Assembly: GCA_030247855.1 (NCBI GenBank)
Contig: JAPDRN010000122.1
Span: 34,533 to 98,532, forward strand
From: Knufia peltigerae
Lineage: Eukaryota; Ascomycota; Eurotiomycetes; Chaetothyriales; Trichomeriaceae
DNA length: 64,000 nt
Reading direction: 5' to 3'
Shown: positions 1 to 11,708 of the stretch, in pieces
Layout of the letters: every line of letters starts with the position of its first letter
How positions within the stretch are numbered: the stretch's first letter is position 1
Translations under genes and position numbers: made by a program
The notes under the pieces: model-generated
The model's input: only the letters and a program-made list of their open reading frames with translations
Told to the model about the DNA's origin: nothing
The model's database searches: none

Positions 1-3000
1 CACCAGTGAGATGGTAAGTGACGGTACCGATCGATGAAGCAACACTGAACTTATTTGACACTAGGATCGAGACGCAGAAAGAAATGCTACGCAAGGCAAA
101 TGGCATTGAAAGATATGTCGAAATCGGGCCTGCCCGAATTTTAGCAACAATGATTCAAAAGAGTGCCTCTCAGGGCTATTCGTCCCAGGCTGCATCTCAC
201 TGGTCTCACTTCCGCTTCCTCTCTTCAGCCGACAACAAAAATGACATTTATTACGAATACTCAGAGCAAACCCAACCAGACCCCTCAGGTCGGGCAGGCG
301 CTTCTGGAGCTAACGTGACTGTCTCTGCCAGTCTCGAAGTCAAGGTAACACCTCCGCCTGCTTCAACAAATGTGAATGCTAGTGTTGCGACCAGCATGGA
401 AGCTCCCATCATGGCTCCTGTCATTGCAGCATTATCAGTGCCTGACGCTTCCTTACTTGCCAATCACGTTGTGCTTGCCATTACCGCCCAGAAGCTGAAA
501 AAAGCCTTCGATCAAGTGCCAATCCAGAAAACCATTCGCGAGCTGTCTGGAGGTATGTAGTAGTCTGTCTAGTGTCTGACGACGACTTTGCTCACTCAAT
601 GCAGGAAAGTCGACCTTGCAGAACGAGCTAATTGGCGACCTTGCCGCAGAGTTCGGCAGCCTACCGGACGGCTCAGAAGATCTTAGCCTAGAAGCACTCG
701 GTGAAAGCTTACAAGCTTCTTTCGCAGGAAAGCCGGGCAAGCAGCTATCGGCTCTCATCTCCAAATTTATATCCGGGAAAATGCCTGCTGGCTTTAACCA
801 AGCAGCGGTCCAAGATCATCTGCAGGAGAAATGGGGACTGAACAAAAGCCATGCTCTGATCCCTATTTCTCTAGCAGTCACTGCAGAGCCAGCTTCACGA
901 CTGCCAGATGCCAACTCAGCAAAGGAATTCTTTGATGCCCATACACTTCGCTATGGTGCCTTTGTTGGGATCTCTTTGACGCCGTTGACTGGCCAAGGAG
1001 GCGCCCTAGCCGTGCAAGCTACGGTGACAGTTGATTCAGCCGGCTTGGAAGTTGCACGTAAGGAGCAGAGAGACTATCACTTAAAGCAGTTCGAGCTCCT
1101 GGCTAAATACCTGCAAATCAATCCCGACCTGGAGCACGAGAAATTACAAGAGCTTGCGGCTTCTGAGAAACTACTGGAAGAGAAATTGAACCGGTGGGCC
1201 GCCGAGTTTGATGACCATTTCTTCGACGGAATTCAGCCCCTGTTCGACATCCGCAAGAGCCGCACTTACGACTCCTGGTGGAACTGGGCAAGGGAGGATC
1301 TTCTCAGACTCCTCAGTGATTTTCTCCATCAGCCGTTCAATATCGAAGGCATCGAAAGCGATGACAAAGTCCAGAGCCTATTAAGCAGATTCGAACCAAG
1401 CTGTTTAGACATTGTCCAACGGACAAACGTTGATCCGCAACTGAAGGCTTCTTCTGATCTTGGCCGAGAGATTGCAAGGCTGGGAACGACTGCTATGGGA
1501 CTTGACCCAGTCTTCAAGTACACGCTCCCCTCGATGCGGCCAAGTACTAGTATAACAGCCACAGGCTTGGTCGAGTACACAGAGGTGCCACGGACCATCA
1601 ACAACTACAGTTCCTTGGTAGAACATGGTCGATTAGCGCCGACAGGAGAGCATATTCCCTTTGTGCACATTCGACGACGAGAGGACGGGCAAGAGTGGAA
1701 ATATGATCGAGAATCAACAAATCTATTGCTCTCTGCTCTTCAGACAGGCACGACCTCAGGCATCACCTTCACCGGCAAGACGATTCTCGTCATTGGTGCT
1801 GGTGCCAATTCAATTGGGGCAGAGGTCGTCAAGGGTCTCTTATGTGGTGGTGCACGAGTCATTGTGACGACCAGTCGTGCTGTCTCGAGCACTGCCAAGT
1901 TCTACCAACGCATGTACCGCAAGCATGGTGCTCGTGGCTCTGCCTTGTCCGTGGTTCCGTTTAATCAAGGGAGCAGAAAGGATTGTGAAGCCTTGATCGA
2001 GCACATCTACAGCCCCGGTTCAGTTATTGGCGAGAATCTCGATTTCATCATCCCCTTCGCAGCGATCCCAGAAAGTGGAGCCATTGATGGATTAGATAGC
2101 AAGTCAGAACTCGCCCATCGCGCCATGCTCACAAACATCCTCCGACTTCTCGGGTATATATGCAAACAGAAAGAAGCACGCGGTCTTGATACCCAGCCAA
2201 CGACTGTGATTCTGCCCCTTTCGCCAAATCATGGTACTTTTGGCGGAGATGGCATGTATGCGGAATCTAAATTGGGGCTTGAAACATTGTTCAACCGCTT
2301 CCATTCAGAGAGTTGGTCTGCTTATCTCAACATTTGTGGAGCTGTCATTGGTTGGACTCGTGGAACGGGTTTGATGAATGCAAACAACATCGTCGCGGAG
2401 GCAATTGAAAGCCACGATGTGGTTACATTCTCGCAAGCGGAAATGGCCTTCAACATTCTGGCATTGATGACACCTGCGATCTCCACACTTTGTGAAGACG
2501 ACCCGGTTTATGCTGACCTGAATGGCGGTCTTCAGTTCGTGCACAACTTGAAACAAGAAATCGTCGCCGCCCGGGAGAAAATTACAGACACCAGCAAACT
2601 CCGCAAAGCATTGATACAAGAGCGCTCCCGCCACCAAGTGGTGCTCAAAGGCTCTGAAGAGCTCGAAACAAAGTCTGAGGGAGTGGATCTTTCTGCGCGT
2701 AGGGCAAATCTCAGCATGGCTTTCCCACGACTCTCGACTTACGAAGATCTGACGCAGGGTGTCAAGGAACTCGATGGAATGCTCGACCTCTCTCGGATTG
2801 TGGCAGTCGTTGGGTTCTCAGAGCTTGGTCCTTGGGGAAGTGCACGAACCCGGTGGGAAATGGAGCATCAGAACCAGCTTTCACTTGAGGGCTATGTCGA
2901 ACTCTCCTGGATCATGGGCTTGGTAAAGCACAAAGATGGTGAGGTCAATGGAAAGCCATATACTGGGTGGGTCGGCACCGAAACCCAGCAGCCCGTCAAA

Positions 3001-5486
3001 GACGAGGAGTTCAAAGAAAAGTATCACGACAAAATCATGAACCACACAGGCATACGCTTCATCGAGTCTGAAGCCCTTGGCGGATATGACCCTAAAAGAA
3101 AGGAATTTCTTCACGAGATTGTGACTGAGGACGACTTACCTGCCTTTGAAAGCTCCAAAGCAACAGCCGAAGCGTTCAAGTTGAGGTATCAGGACAAAGT
3201 GACGATCGAGCCAATCTCCGGATCCGATGAGTATAAGGTGCGCATCAAGAAGGGCGCGCATTTCCTTGTTCCTAAGGCCTCGGCCTTTGACCGAGAGATT
3301 GCGGGCCAACTCCCCAAAGGATGGGACCCGAAGACCTATGGAATTCCTGAAGATATCGTTCAACAGACAGACCCTGTCACTCTCTACGCCCTTTGTTGCG
3401 TTTCTGAGGCTCTTTTGTCCGCTGGGATCCAAGATCCATACGAGTTGTACAAACACATTCATGTGTCAGAGCTAGCTAATTGCATCGGCACTGGAGCAGG
3501 TCCCCTCCTCGCAATGCGCGGCGTATATCGCGACAGGTACCTCGATAAGCCTGTGCAAAGCGACATTTTGCAAGAATCGTTCTTGAACACCATGGGTGCC
3601 TGGATCAACATGCTTATCCTATCCTCCACAGGGCCGATCAAGTCGCCAGTTGGTGCATGTGCTACCGCAATTGAATCTCTCGATATTGGCTGTGAGGCGA
3701 TTCAGGGAGGCAAGTGCAAAGTAGCCATTGTCGGCGGTTGCGACGATTTCCAAGAAGAAATGTCGTATGAGTTCGCCAAAATGAAAGCCACGGCAAGCAG
3801 CAATGAAGAATTTGAGAGAGGCCGGACACCGCAGGAAATGTCACGCCCAAGTGCTGCATCCCGTGGTGGTTTCGTTGAATCTGCTGGTTGTGGTGTTCAA
3901 TTGCTCATGAGTGCCGATCTGGCACTCAAGATGGGCCTGCCCATATATGGAGTCGTCGCCTATACTCAGATGGCCAGTGACAAAATTGGTCGATCAGTAC
4001 CTGCACCCGGGAAAGGAATCTTGACGGCCGCCAGAGAGTTATCAAGCCATAGCGACTCACACCTCTTGGATTTGGAATTTCGAAGAAATCAACTACAGGA
4101 AAGCTTCAAATTGGTCAAGGTATGGGAACAATCACGTCTCGAAGAGGCAAGGCAGCGTCCAGATTATTCCGAGAGGATGGCCCAGGAAATACATACTGCT
4201 GCTACGACTAAAATCAGATCAGCCAAGAGGACTTGGGGCAACGATCTCCGCCTACAAGATCCTCATATCGCACCCCTCAAGTCGTCGCTGGCCGCCTGGG
4301 GCTTGACAGTTGACGATATCACAGTTGCGTCAATGCATGGGACATCAACCAAAGCGAATGACACCAATGAGGCAGATGTAATCAACACCCAACTGACACA
4401 CCTTGGCCGCACTCGAGGTAATCCCATACTGGCTGTTTGTCAGAAATCATTGACGGGTCATCCGAAAGGCGCGGCAGGTGCCTGGCAGTTCAACGGGTGC
4501 TTGCAAATGCTTCAGACTGGAATCGTGCCTGGTAACAAGAACGCCGACAATATCGAAGGCAAGTTGAGGCAATACGAACACATCGTGTATCCCATGGAGG
4601 CCATCAGACCAAGCAGCGTTGACGCCACAATGCTGACATCATTTGGGTTCGGCCAAAAGGGTGGTATCGCAATCGCCGTGGCATCAAAGTACCTTTTCTC
4701 TGCAGCTGGTAAGGCCGCTTTCAATGAATACAGAGCCCGTGCGACCACGAGACAACGTACTGGCAATATTGCATTCCAGAGAGCATTGATGAGTAACTCC
4801 ATCTTCAAGGCCAAAGAACGTTCACCATGGGACAGTTCCGATGCAAGGCTAAAGGAAGTTCTCCTGAATCCTCGAGCCCGCGTCTCGCGGACCGAGAGTT
4901 CAGACACTTTCACTTTCAAAGACGCGTTGTCGATTTCCGACGTCGCCTCGGCCGTCAACACTCCACGCGAAGAAATGGCTCAGGAGATGTTACTCTTCAG
5001 CTCTGTCCATTCCATGCTCGGCGCGTCTTCCCTTGCCCCTCCGAGCCAGCAGTCGGTCGGCATTGATGTCGAAAACATTGTCGATGTTCCGGTCGACAAT
5101 GAGAACTTTATTGGGCGTAACTTCACCGTGATGGAGCGTGAGCTCTGCAGTTCGAAGCCTGACCCAAGGGCGTCGTATGCAGGGCGCTGGTGTGCTAAAG
5201 AAGCCGTGATGAAGAGTCTTCAAATTGCGTCACGAGGACCCGGCGCAGCTATGGACGAAATTGAGATTCTCCATGATGATTTCGGAGTTCCCAAGGTCGA
5301 GGTACGTTTTGTTTGTTTCTATTTCCGTTTATTGTTTTCGAGAGCAATGCTGACATTGAGTTCTCACAGCTCTTCGGCAAGACCAAGGAGGCCGCAGAGG
5401 CAAAAGGTGTGAGTGCGGTACAGGTCAGCATTACGCACTCGGCAGGCACAGCGACGGCGATAGCACTGGCATCGAGAGGGTCATGA
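1..5486 (+). CDS. Fatty acid synthase alpha subunit, 5' end cut by window edge
   Basis: Exons seen: 1..13, 65..552, 605..5301, 5370..5486 (introns of 51, 52 and 68 bp, all GT-AG; stop TGA 5484-5486). The splice at 13/65 gives PVRWIETQ, the conserved start region of fungal FAS alpha, so only roughly 25 residues lie left of the window. Domains in order: C-terminal part of the malonyl/palmitoyl transferase; ACP with the carrier Ser in GGKSTLQNEL (Ser codon 610-612); ketoreductase from about 1770 (glycine-rich VIGAGANSIGAEVV); ketosynthase with active Cys in GACATA (3658-3660) and His in HGTSTKAND and SLTGHPKG; phosphopantetheinyl transferase from about 5050 (GIDVEN, WCAKEAVMK). All key residues are intact. 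About 1.77 thousand residues are visible, slightly short of primary FAS alpha. Its partner FAS beta is expected to the left. Proximity to an NR-PKS suggests a dedicated starter-unit FAS (HexA-like); a primary-metabolism FAS alpha cannot be excluded by eye. Confidence 0.93.
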
Positions 5487-6078
5487 TCTGGTTACACGAA
5501 GTAGATTTGTTCTTGTGGGTTGTTTGAGGGATCATCATCGGGGATTTATGCATTGTCGAGGCGGTTGGTTTATTTGGACGGATTCAGATGTATCAGCGTT
5601 AAGTCCATTTTTTTTGTTATATTCATAAATTGTCAAAGAGGTTCTTCCAATTTCTCGTGCAGAGTCTGTCTTCAAGTTCAGAGTTGGCATTAGGTGCATT
5701 CTCAGTACGCGATCTGGAACCAAATCTCCAATGGCCAATAAATGTTCCTACAAAGCCTTTTCAATTCCAAGTCCGCACGAAACCGAAGTTGAGTGTTGGC
5801 TTTGTCATAGGACTGGTTTCATCGCCAGATTCAGAGTCTTGGAGCAGAGAAAATCATGGTGGAAGACTCTCGAATTTGATAGAGTAACCATATGTATTGG
5901 CCGTCTCGCTATATGCCTTTTCTTATCCAGCTTGAAAGCATACGACTTGAGAGATTAACCTAGCGTCTAAGAAACTCCCAAAAACTCCCCCTTTCGGCCG
6001 TGTGAGAGAAAACGAATGAAATACTCCATCACATATCCCATATCCTTCTTCCTTTCATTAACGTCCCACCACCAAGAT
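5487..6078. other. Intergenic, convergent 3' ends
   Basis: About 590 bases between the stop codons of the FAS alpha gene and the oppositely oriented MFS gene. It should hold both 3' UTRs. I see no further gene; short open frames here lack family features. Confidence 0.7.
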
Positions 6079-8159
6079 CTAGGCTTCGATGTCGTGAGCC
6101 ACCCTGGCTTCATCATTTCTCACATTAACCGTGACATCCGATTGTCGCCAATATTCAGCTCTGAGTCTAGATCCCCTGTTTTCGTTATTTTTGGGAAGGA
6201 CTACATTGTCCTTTTCGTCAACGGAAGAAGACTCATCCTCGGAAGAAGAAGAGGTCACCTTGGAGGCTGCTTCTTCCACCATCTTCGCCTTTTTGGCCTC
6301 CGCTCCTTGCTTGATGTTCTTCCACTCCATGATCAAGGCTGGCAGGATCGACGCGGCACTCAAGGCAACAGAGACAAAGATGCATCTCGTCACGCTGCTG
6401 TTGAAGGCCGACTCGACTTGAGGAAGCAGGGCACTGGGGACGATACTTTTCAGATCCAAAATTCCCGCACTATCGAGGTTGGACACCTTGACTCCAGGGA
6501 TGACGGACAATTTTTCCTGGAGTAGATTCTGGAAGATGTTTTGTGCCACAGGAACAAAAATGGCACCACCGAGGTTCTGACCAAAGAAATTCAACGCCAT
6601 TCCAGTGCTAATGTCGCTGCGTTCGAGCACGGTCTGAGCGGCCATGTTGACCGTCTGCATGGCCATTCCCGTGCCGAAACCGTACAGGATCTGGTAACCG
6701 ATCCATTTGGAACTGCCGGAGGAGGGCTTGAGCTGTGTTAAAAGTGCCGCTCCTACGGTGGTGAGGATCGGAGACACGAGTATGGGAGGCATGTAGTACC
6801 CGACACGTTGCGTGAAGCCACCCGCCAAGATGGTCATGATGACCAAGCTAATGACGAGCGGAAACAAACTGATGCCGGCGTGGATGGCAGTTTCTTCCTT
6901 GACTGCCTCGAACCAGATGGGTAAAAAGTACACGATGGCGAACAGGCTGCCGTTCAAGAGAAACAAGAAGATGACCCCCCCGAGGACGGAGCGTTGTGTG
7001 GCGATGCGCATTGGTACCGTCGCCGTCGCCGGTGTGAGCGCCTGCAAGACCCAGAAGGCCAGGAACAAGACTCCGCACGTCACCAAGAGCCCGATGACCT
7101 TGCCGCTCGACCAGGCGTACTTTGAGCCACCCCACTGCAGGGCAAGGACCAAGCATACGATGCTCGGAACGAATATGAGTGTCCCCAAAGGATCCATCCG
7201 GAGCACTTGTCGGACCAGGCTGAGCTTCTCAGACGGAGGTGGCTTGATGTGTAAGAACAGTACTATCGAGAGGATCGTGAAGGCGCCGATTGGCAAATTG
7301 ATGTAGAAACACCACCTCCACGAAATGTTGTCGGTGAATGCTCCGCCCAAGAACGGCCCTAGAACGGAGGCGATACCGAACACGGCTCCAAACAGGCCAT
7401 AGTAGATTGGTCGCTTGTGCAGAGGGATCAAGGGGACGATGACCATCATCCCTCCGGTGAAGATACCCGAGGATCCCAACCCGGCGATGGCTCGACCAAT
7501 GATCAAAGCGATGGAGTTGGGAGCCGCACCACACACGGCCGATCCGATTTCGAAGAGGACTATCGAGCCCAAAAAGACATTCTTGATGGAATAGTGTTTG
7601 TAGATCTTGCCAAACACCAAACTGAATGACGCTCCCGTGATCATGTAAGCGCTTCCGTACCAACCGACGTCGTCTAGGGAGTGGAATGTGTCCGTAATTT
7701 CTGGAATGGCAACTGATATGATGGTACGGTCCTGTCGATTGAAACAAACGTCCTCGAAGTCAGTTTTATCGTCACTACCCTACATAGCTTGTTCCAAAGA
7801 CGAAGCTGACGACTCACCAAGGCCACCACGAAAAGAGCACAGTACAGACCCAACATCACCATCCAGAACTTGATAGTTTTGGGCTTGTAGTTTTCTTCGG
7901 AATCTTCCTCTACATGTTGGAGAGCTTTGGCGGCCTCTGGATCGCTGGGAGGAGGTGGAGGATCGACTTTTGCCCGACCCTGGCGTGGTAGAGACGCAGT
8001 CGACAAGACGGGTGAAGGGGCGTCGGCGTCTTCTCGTTGAGCTCGCTCATACGACATGGACGCAAACTGCTCGAAGTCGGTAGGTGGTTCAGGCGGTGCA
8101 GGCGAGGCTGTCCGCTGAGATTTCCTCAGGGAAATGAACGATGGTGGTCTTGAACGCAT
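6079..8159 (-). CDS. MFS multidrug/toxin efflux-type transporter
   Basis: Two exons, complement(6079..7731, 7818..8159), 664 residues; the 86-bp intron (donor GTGAGT, acceptor CGACAG) joins the frames to give ALDRTIISVAIPEITDTFHS, the first-helix signature of the 14-TM drug:H+ antiporter branch. Later motifs fit: GRAIAGLGSSGIFTGG and, at motif C, GIASVLGPFLGGAF, followed by WRWCFYINLPIG. The roughly 95-residue N-terminus and the C-terminal tail (Ser/Asp/Glu-rich) are cytosolic and hydrophilic. The start at MRSRPPSF is the last Met before the conserved region; a Met 18 codons upstream is possible. It converges on FAS alpha and diverges from the FMN reductase, so it probably exports the cluster product, as AflT/DotC-type pumps are thought to do. 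The substrate is inferred only. Confidence 0.93.
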
Positions 8160-9547
8160 CTTTGCTAGGGTGTTGCGGTGGAGATGGAGATTTCTTTCTT
8201 CCTTTCTCAACATGTACCACTGTAGGTACCCTTTAGGTGGTGCTGCGGGATCAGGGCAGTTCGAGATACCAGCGCATGGCACTTTGTATCACTTCAGATA
8301 TGTATGTTGCTGCTTCTCACACATATGTATCGGGACCGGGGGAACGAGATGCGTATCAGCAGCCTCCCCCCGGTTGTCATGTTACTCTAGGTGGCCCGAG
8401 TTATTTCATTCTTGGGCTGAAAAAGTCAAAGAAATGCGCCGATGCAGGGGGTGGGGAAAGAGGATCAACACAACACGGGCATCAAAATCATCATCGTCTC
8501 TTCTATTCGCGCTCTGAATTAATTCCAAGCGCGCCATTCTCACGGTGATAAAAGCGAGTGAGTGACATGTGCTTCTTCTCAAACTTTCGCTCGGATTCAC
8601 GTGCGGCATTCTGACATCGTAACGGGCATTCATTCAAAAGGACCATGGAACGGTGAGCTATACGATGAGAAAAGAGAATCCTCAGACCCCTGTAAAGGCA
8701 TGAGACGTCGATGACAGCAAAGACAAAAGGCTCGGGCGAATTTTAGTTGAGCTCGCGCCGGCTTTTAGGGGTCGAGCGATGGGCATGGAATGGGCCGTTC
8801 GATGCCTACGATAGGTACCTATGGGGCCAGATGATTGGCCAAGGCCCACTTACAGCCTTGCTAGACGCTCGGACTCCCATCGGTTCGGCATCAACATCTC
8901 GGCCTCAACAAACGGAGCTTTACCGGTTGCGGAAAAGCACCGGCGAATATTTTGAAACGTCGCCCATGACGCTCTCCAATCAATTGGTGTTTTGCTGCCC
9001 TCAGGAGCCTGTCGTAGTCTGTCGTAGAGCCGACGCGATCTTTATCTCGCATCCCGGCCTTGGAGATCTCGTGTCTCTTCCCGCTCGGCAGCCTGCAGCG
9101 AGGCGTTTTGAAGGGGAGGGGGCGGGATTAATGATGTCTGTCTCTTCGCTCGAATGGGAAACGAGACACGTAGCTACGCATTGGGCGCTTGCACGAGAGA
9201 GATAAACATAAACCCTGGAAAAATCTACAAGAATAAGAACTTCGGTCTTGATACACAGCGTCAATTGATTACCTCCCAGCACTTTCCTCTCTTCCTGGTT
9301 CCGTTGAAGTACATATATATACCTCAGTATATGTTCGCCACGTCTCACAACAACAACAACAACAACATCATCATCATCATCTTCATCTCACAAAATCCAC
9401 TTTGGCAAGGCTGAATTCACATCGCGGCATTCCTTTGAGTCATACCTACATCCATACAGACTCAGTATCAGCACAACTTCTGCAAGTTCCCATATTGATA
9501 TACAACCCCCTTCATAAGTTCAACCATCAACGGTCCCACAATCGAAC
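8160..9547. promoter_or_regulatory. Divergent promoter region: MFS transporter / FMN reductase
   Basis: About 1.4 kb with no convincing gene. Visible elements: a 12-bp perfect palindrome ATAGGTACCTAT at 8811-8822; a TATA-like run at 9314-9321; and CAA/CAT repeats at 9348-9380 in what is probably the reductase 5' UTR. I looked for AflR-type TCG-N5-CGA sites by eye and saw none. Confidence 0.55.
9348..9380 (+). repeat. CAA x6 / CAT x5 trinucleotide repeats
   Basis: Six CAA units (9348-9365) run directly into five CAT units (9366-9380), about 170 bases upstream of the FMN reductase start, likely in its 5' leader. Unstructured CA-rich leaders are common before well-translated fungal genes; the role here is inference. 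Confidence 0.85.
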
Positions 9548-10385
9548 ATGGCCAAAGGCGTCGCCAAAATCGCAGTGGTGATATGCAGCAACAGAAAACC
9601 GCGGGCCAACCCTCAAATCGCCAACTTTGTCTTGGAAGCCATCGAATCCACTTACCAAGACCGCTGGTCTCTCGAACCGGCCCTCAGAGTAATCGACCTC
9701 GCGGAGAGAAACCTTCCATTCTTCGACGAACCCGACGTCCCGTCCCAGATCCACGACCACACCAAGTACGCGCACGAACACACCCGCGCGTGGAGCCAAG
9801 AGGTCCAGAGCTACGACGGCTTCATCTTCGTCTGCCCCCAGTACAACTGGGGTTACCCGGCCGTGCTCAAGAACGCCATCGATTATCTTTACAATGAGTG
9901 GAAGGGGAAACCGGCCATGATCGTGAGTTACGGTGGTCACGGCGGTGGCCGAGCCGCAGGCCAGCTCAGACAGGTCTTGTGCGGAGTGCACATGATCCCA
10001 ACCAAGAAGCATGTCGAGTTGGCGTTCCCTAGCCGAAGTGTCTTGCTCGAAGCCGCGTACGGCAAAGACCTCGCTCTCGACGGGTTCAACGCGAAAGGAA
10101 TCTGGGGTTCTCAACGGAAGGAGATTGGTGATGTTTTTGCCGAAATGATGGATCTCTTGAGCAGCAATGTGAGTGTCCTTACTACCGCTTAGCAATTTCA
10201 AGGTCCACCCACACGAGACCATCTTTGCATCCGCTAACAAGAGTTTTGAACAGAAAGTCGGAAAGGCTCTAAAATCAGCTGCGGTTACCTTTGGATATGC
10301 GAAGCAAGAATTGCGCAAGAAGTTCAAGAAGGGATCGACAGCAGAGGGAGCGACTGGAAGAGGCGAGGCGCGGAGTGATGAGTAA
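9548..10385 (+). CDS. NADPH-dependent FMN reductase family flavoprotein
   Basis: Two exons, 9548..10168 and 10254..10385 (85-bp intron, GTGAGT...ACAG), 250 residues. The flavodoxin-like fold is shown by a beta strand and phosphate loop (KIAVVICSNRKPRANPQIA), the family motif PQYNWGYPAVLKNAIDYL and the glycine-rich VSYGGHGGGRAAGQ. The C-terminus is basic and low complexity. Family members move electrons from NAD(P)H to FMN, quinones or azo compounds. It diverges from the MFS exporter, sharing one upstream region. In a polyketide cluster it could reduce quinone intermediates, supply reduced flavin or protect the producer; none of this is shown by the sequence. The start at 9548 immediately precedes the first beta strand and suits the family length. 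Confidence 0.92.
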
Positions 10386-11708
10386 TGCGGTGAGGTTCTA
10401 GGCAAGGTTAACGTCTTGGGAGTTTGCTCAAGTCAGGGAGTCCCTTCTTTGAACGAGGTTTGATTTTTGTGTTTGCGACTCGAGTTTTTGTTTGGCGGTG
10501 GATGCCAATGATGCGGGTGATTTTGTGGACATTGCGGTTTATTCGTGCATCACTGGGATACTTAGTAGAGTTCCTTTTTCTAAATAGCCATATGTGAAAT
10601 TCGCGTTGTCACGTCCTGAATGAACCGTTTTATCATTTACTGTTACTCTCAGTTTCTGTCAAGATGCTACTTGCAAATCTTGTTTCGCAATGCTAGCGGC
10701 TGCAGCACTTGTGGATAATGTACGGTATTTAGCCCAAGGCTGAGAAAATTAGGGGCCTTAGACTGTGCCTTCAGACTCCCATCTCTCCCCATATCGTATA
10801 TTATAATGTTTCGGCCACCGCCGAATATGTCTTGAAAGGTTGAGAGAACGTATTCAACGCTTTTGCCTCGGCATGGCGCACGAAATCACCCAGCCTCAAA
10901 TCACACCTGTTTATTTACCGCGTAAAAGGGCTAACCCAATTCCTAGCAAATCCGCCGTAAACCCACCGAGCACGGCGCAACCCATATCTTTGGTCCCTGG
11001 AGAATGAGGCCTTGTACTACCATTCACCATCCTCGGCTACCTACCTGCCCAAGGCACAGTGGATGATGTGACGTACTCAAGTTTCTCTCACCAAGTCCAC
11101 GGATCCTCTCTCCTTCAAGTTTCCTCCCGTGAACCACAGTCGCAAGCTTTTCTCAGTATCTCGCCCCTTCGGCTATGTATTGCAAATTATGATGCGCTCA
11201 GAAAAAATGACCGAAGTCCAACTTTGGAGGCGCATTCACGGCACAAACCGCGAACCGCGAACTTCGACCCGCGTACTGCTTCACTTTCTTCTTGCTTGTT
11301 CCGGATGCAAAGGCGCAGTGTGGCACAACGCACGGCGTAGCAAAAAGGCTTTCTTGAATCTCGAGCAATGATGATACGATGATGTATGTGTATGCCTTGC
11401 CTTGCCTTTCTCCCGTCCTACCCCTGTCCTTGCCTTGCATTTGCCTTGTCGTTCATATCGCCTCTTGTCCTCTTCTGCGAGAAGCCGCTCCTATATGTGT
11501 CAGATGTTCTCGCCAAGTCGCCTAAATGGTTACTCGCCCTTGACAAAACACGATCACGACCAAGATGAAGTCAACAAATATAATGCTTCTGAACTGAAGA
11601 AAGTATTGAACACGGTATTGCACAAGCACAGCGGAGACCTTGTGTCCTAAACAGTCCTTGCGGTCATCAATTTGATATTACAATCACGATCACGGAACGA
11701 CCATCACA
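10386..11708. other. Intergenic region
   Basis: About 1.3 kb between the FMN reductase stop and the 7TM protein start, holding a 3' UTR and then the promoter of the 7TM gene. Short open frames at 11059-11650 have no recognisable features. I see no RNA gene. Confidence 0.6.

Noticed and set aside
5302..5412. FAS reading frame running on past 5301
   Set aside because: Reading through adds a low-complexity tail. A GTACGT...CACAG intron restores the end of the phosphopantetheinyl transferase domain (VSITHSAGTATAIAL).
9527..10405. 292-codon minus-strand frame over the FMN reductase
   Set aside because: Lies opposite a gene with clear flavodoxin-like motifs and intron; the antisense protein has no known features.
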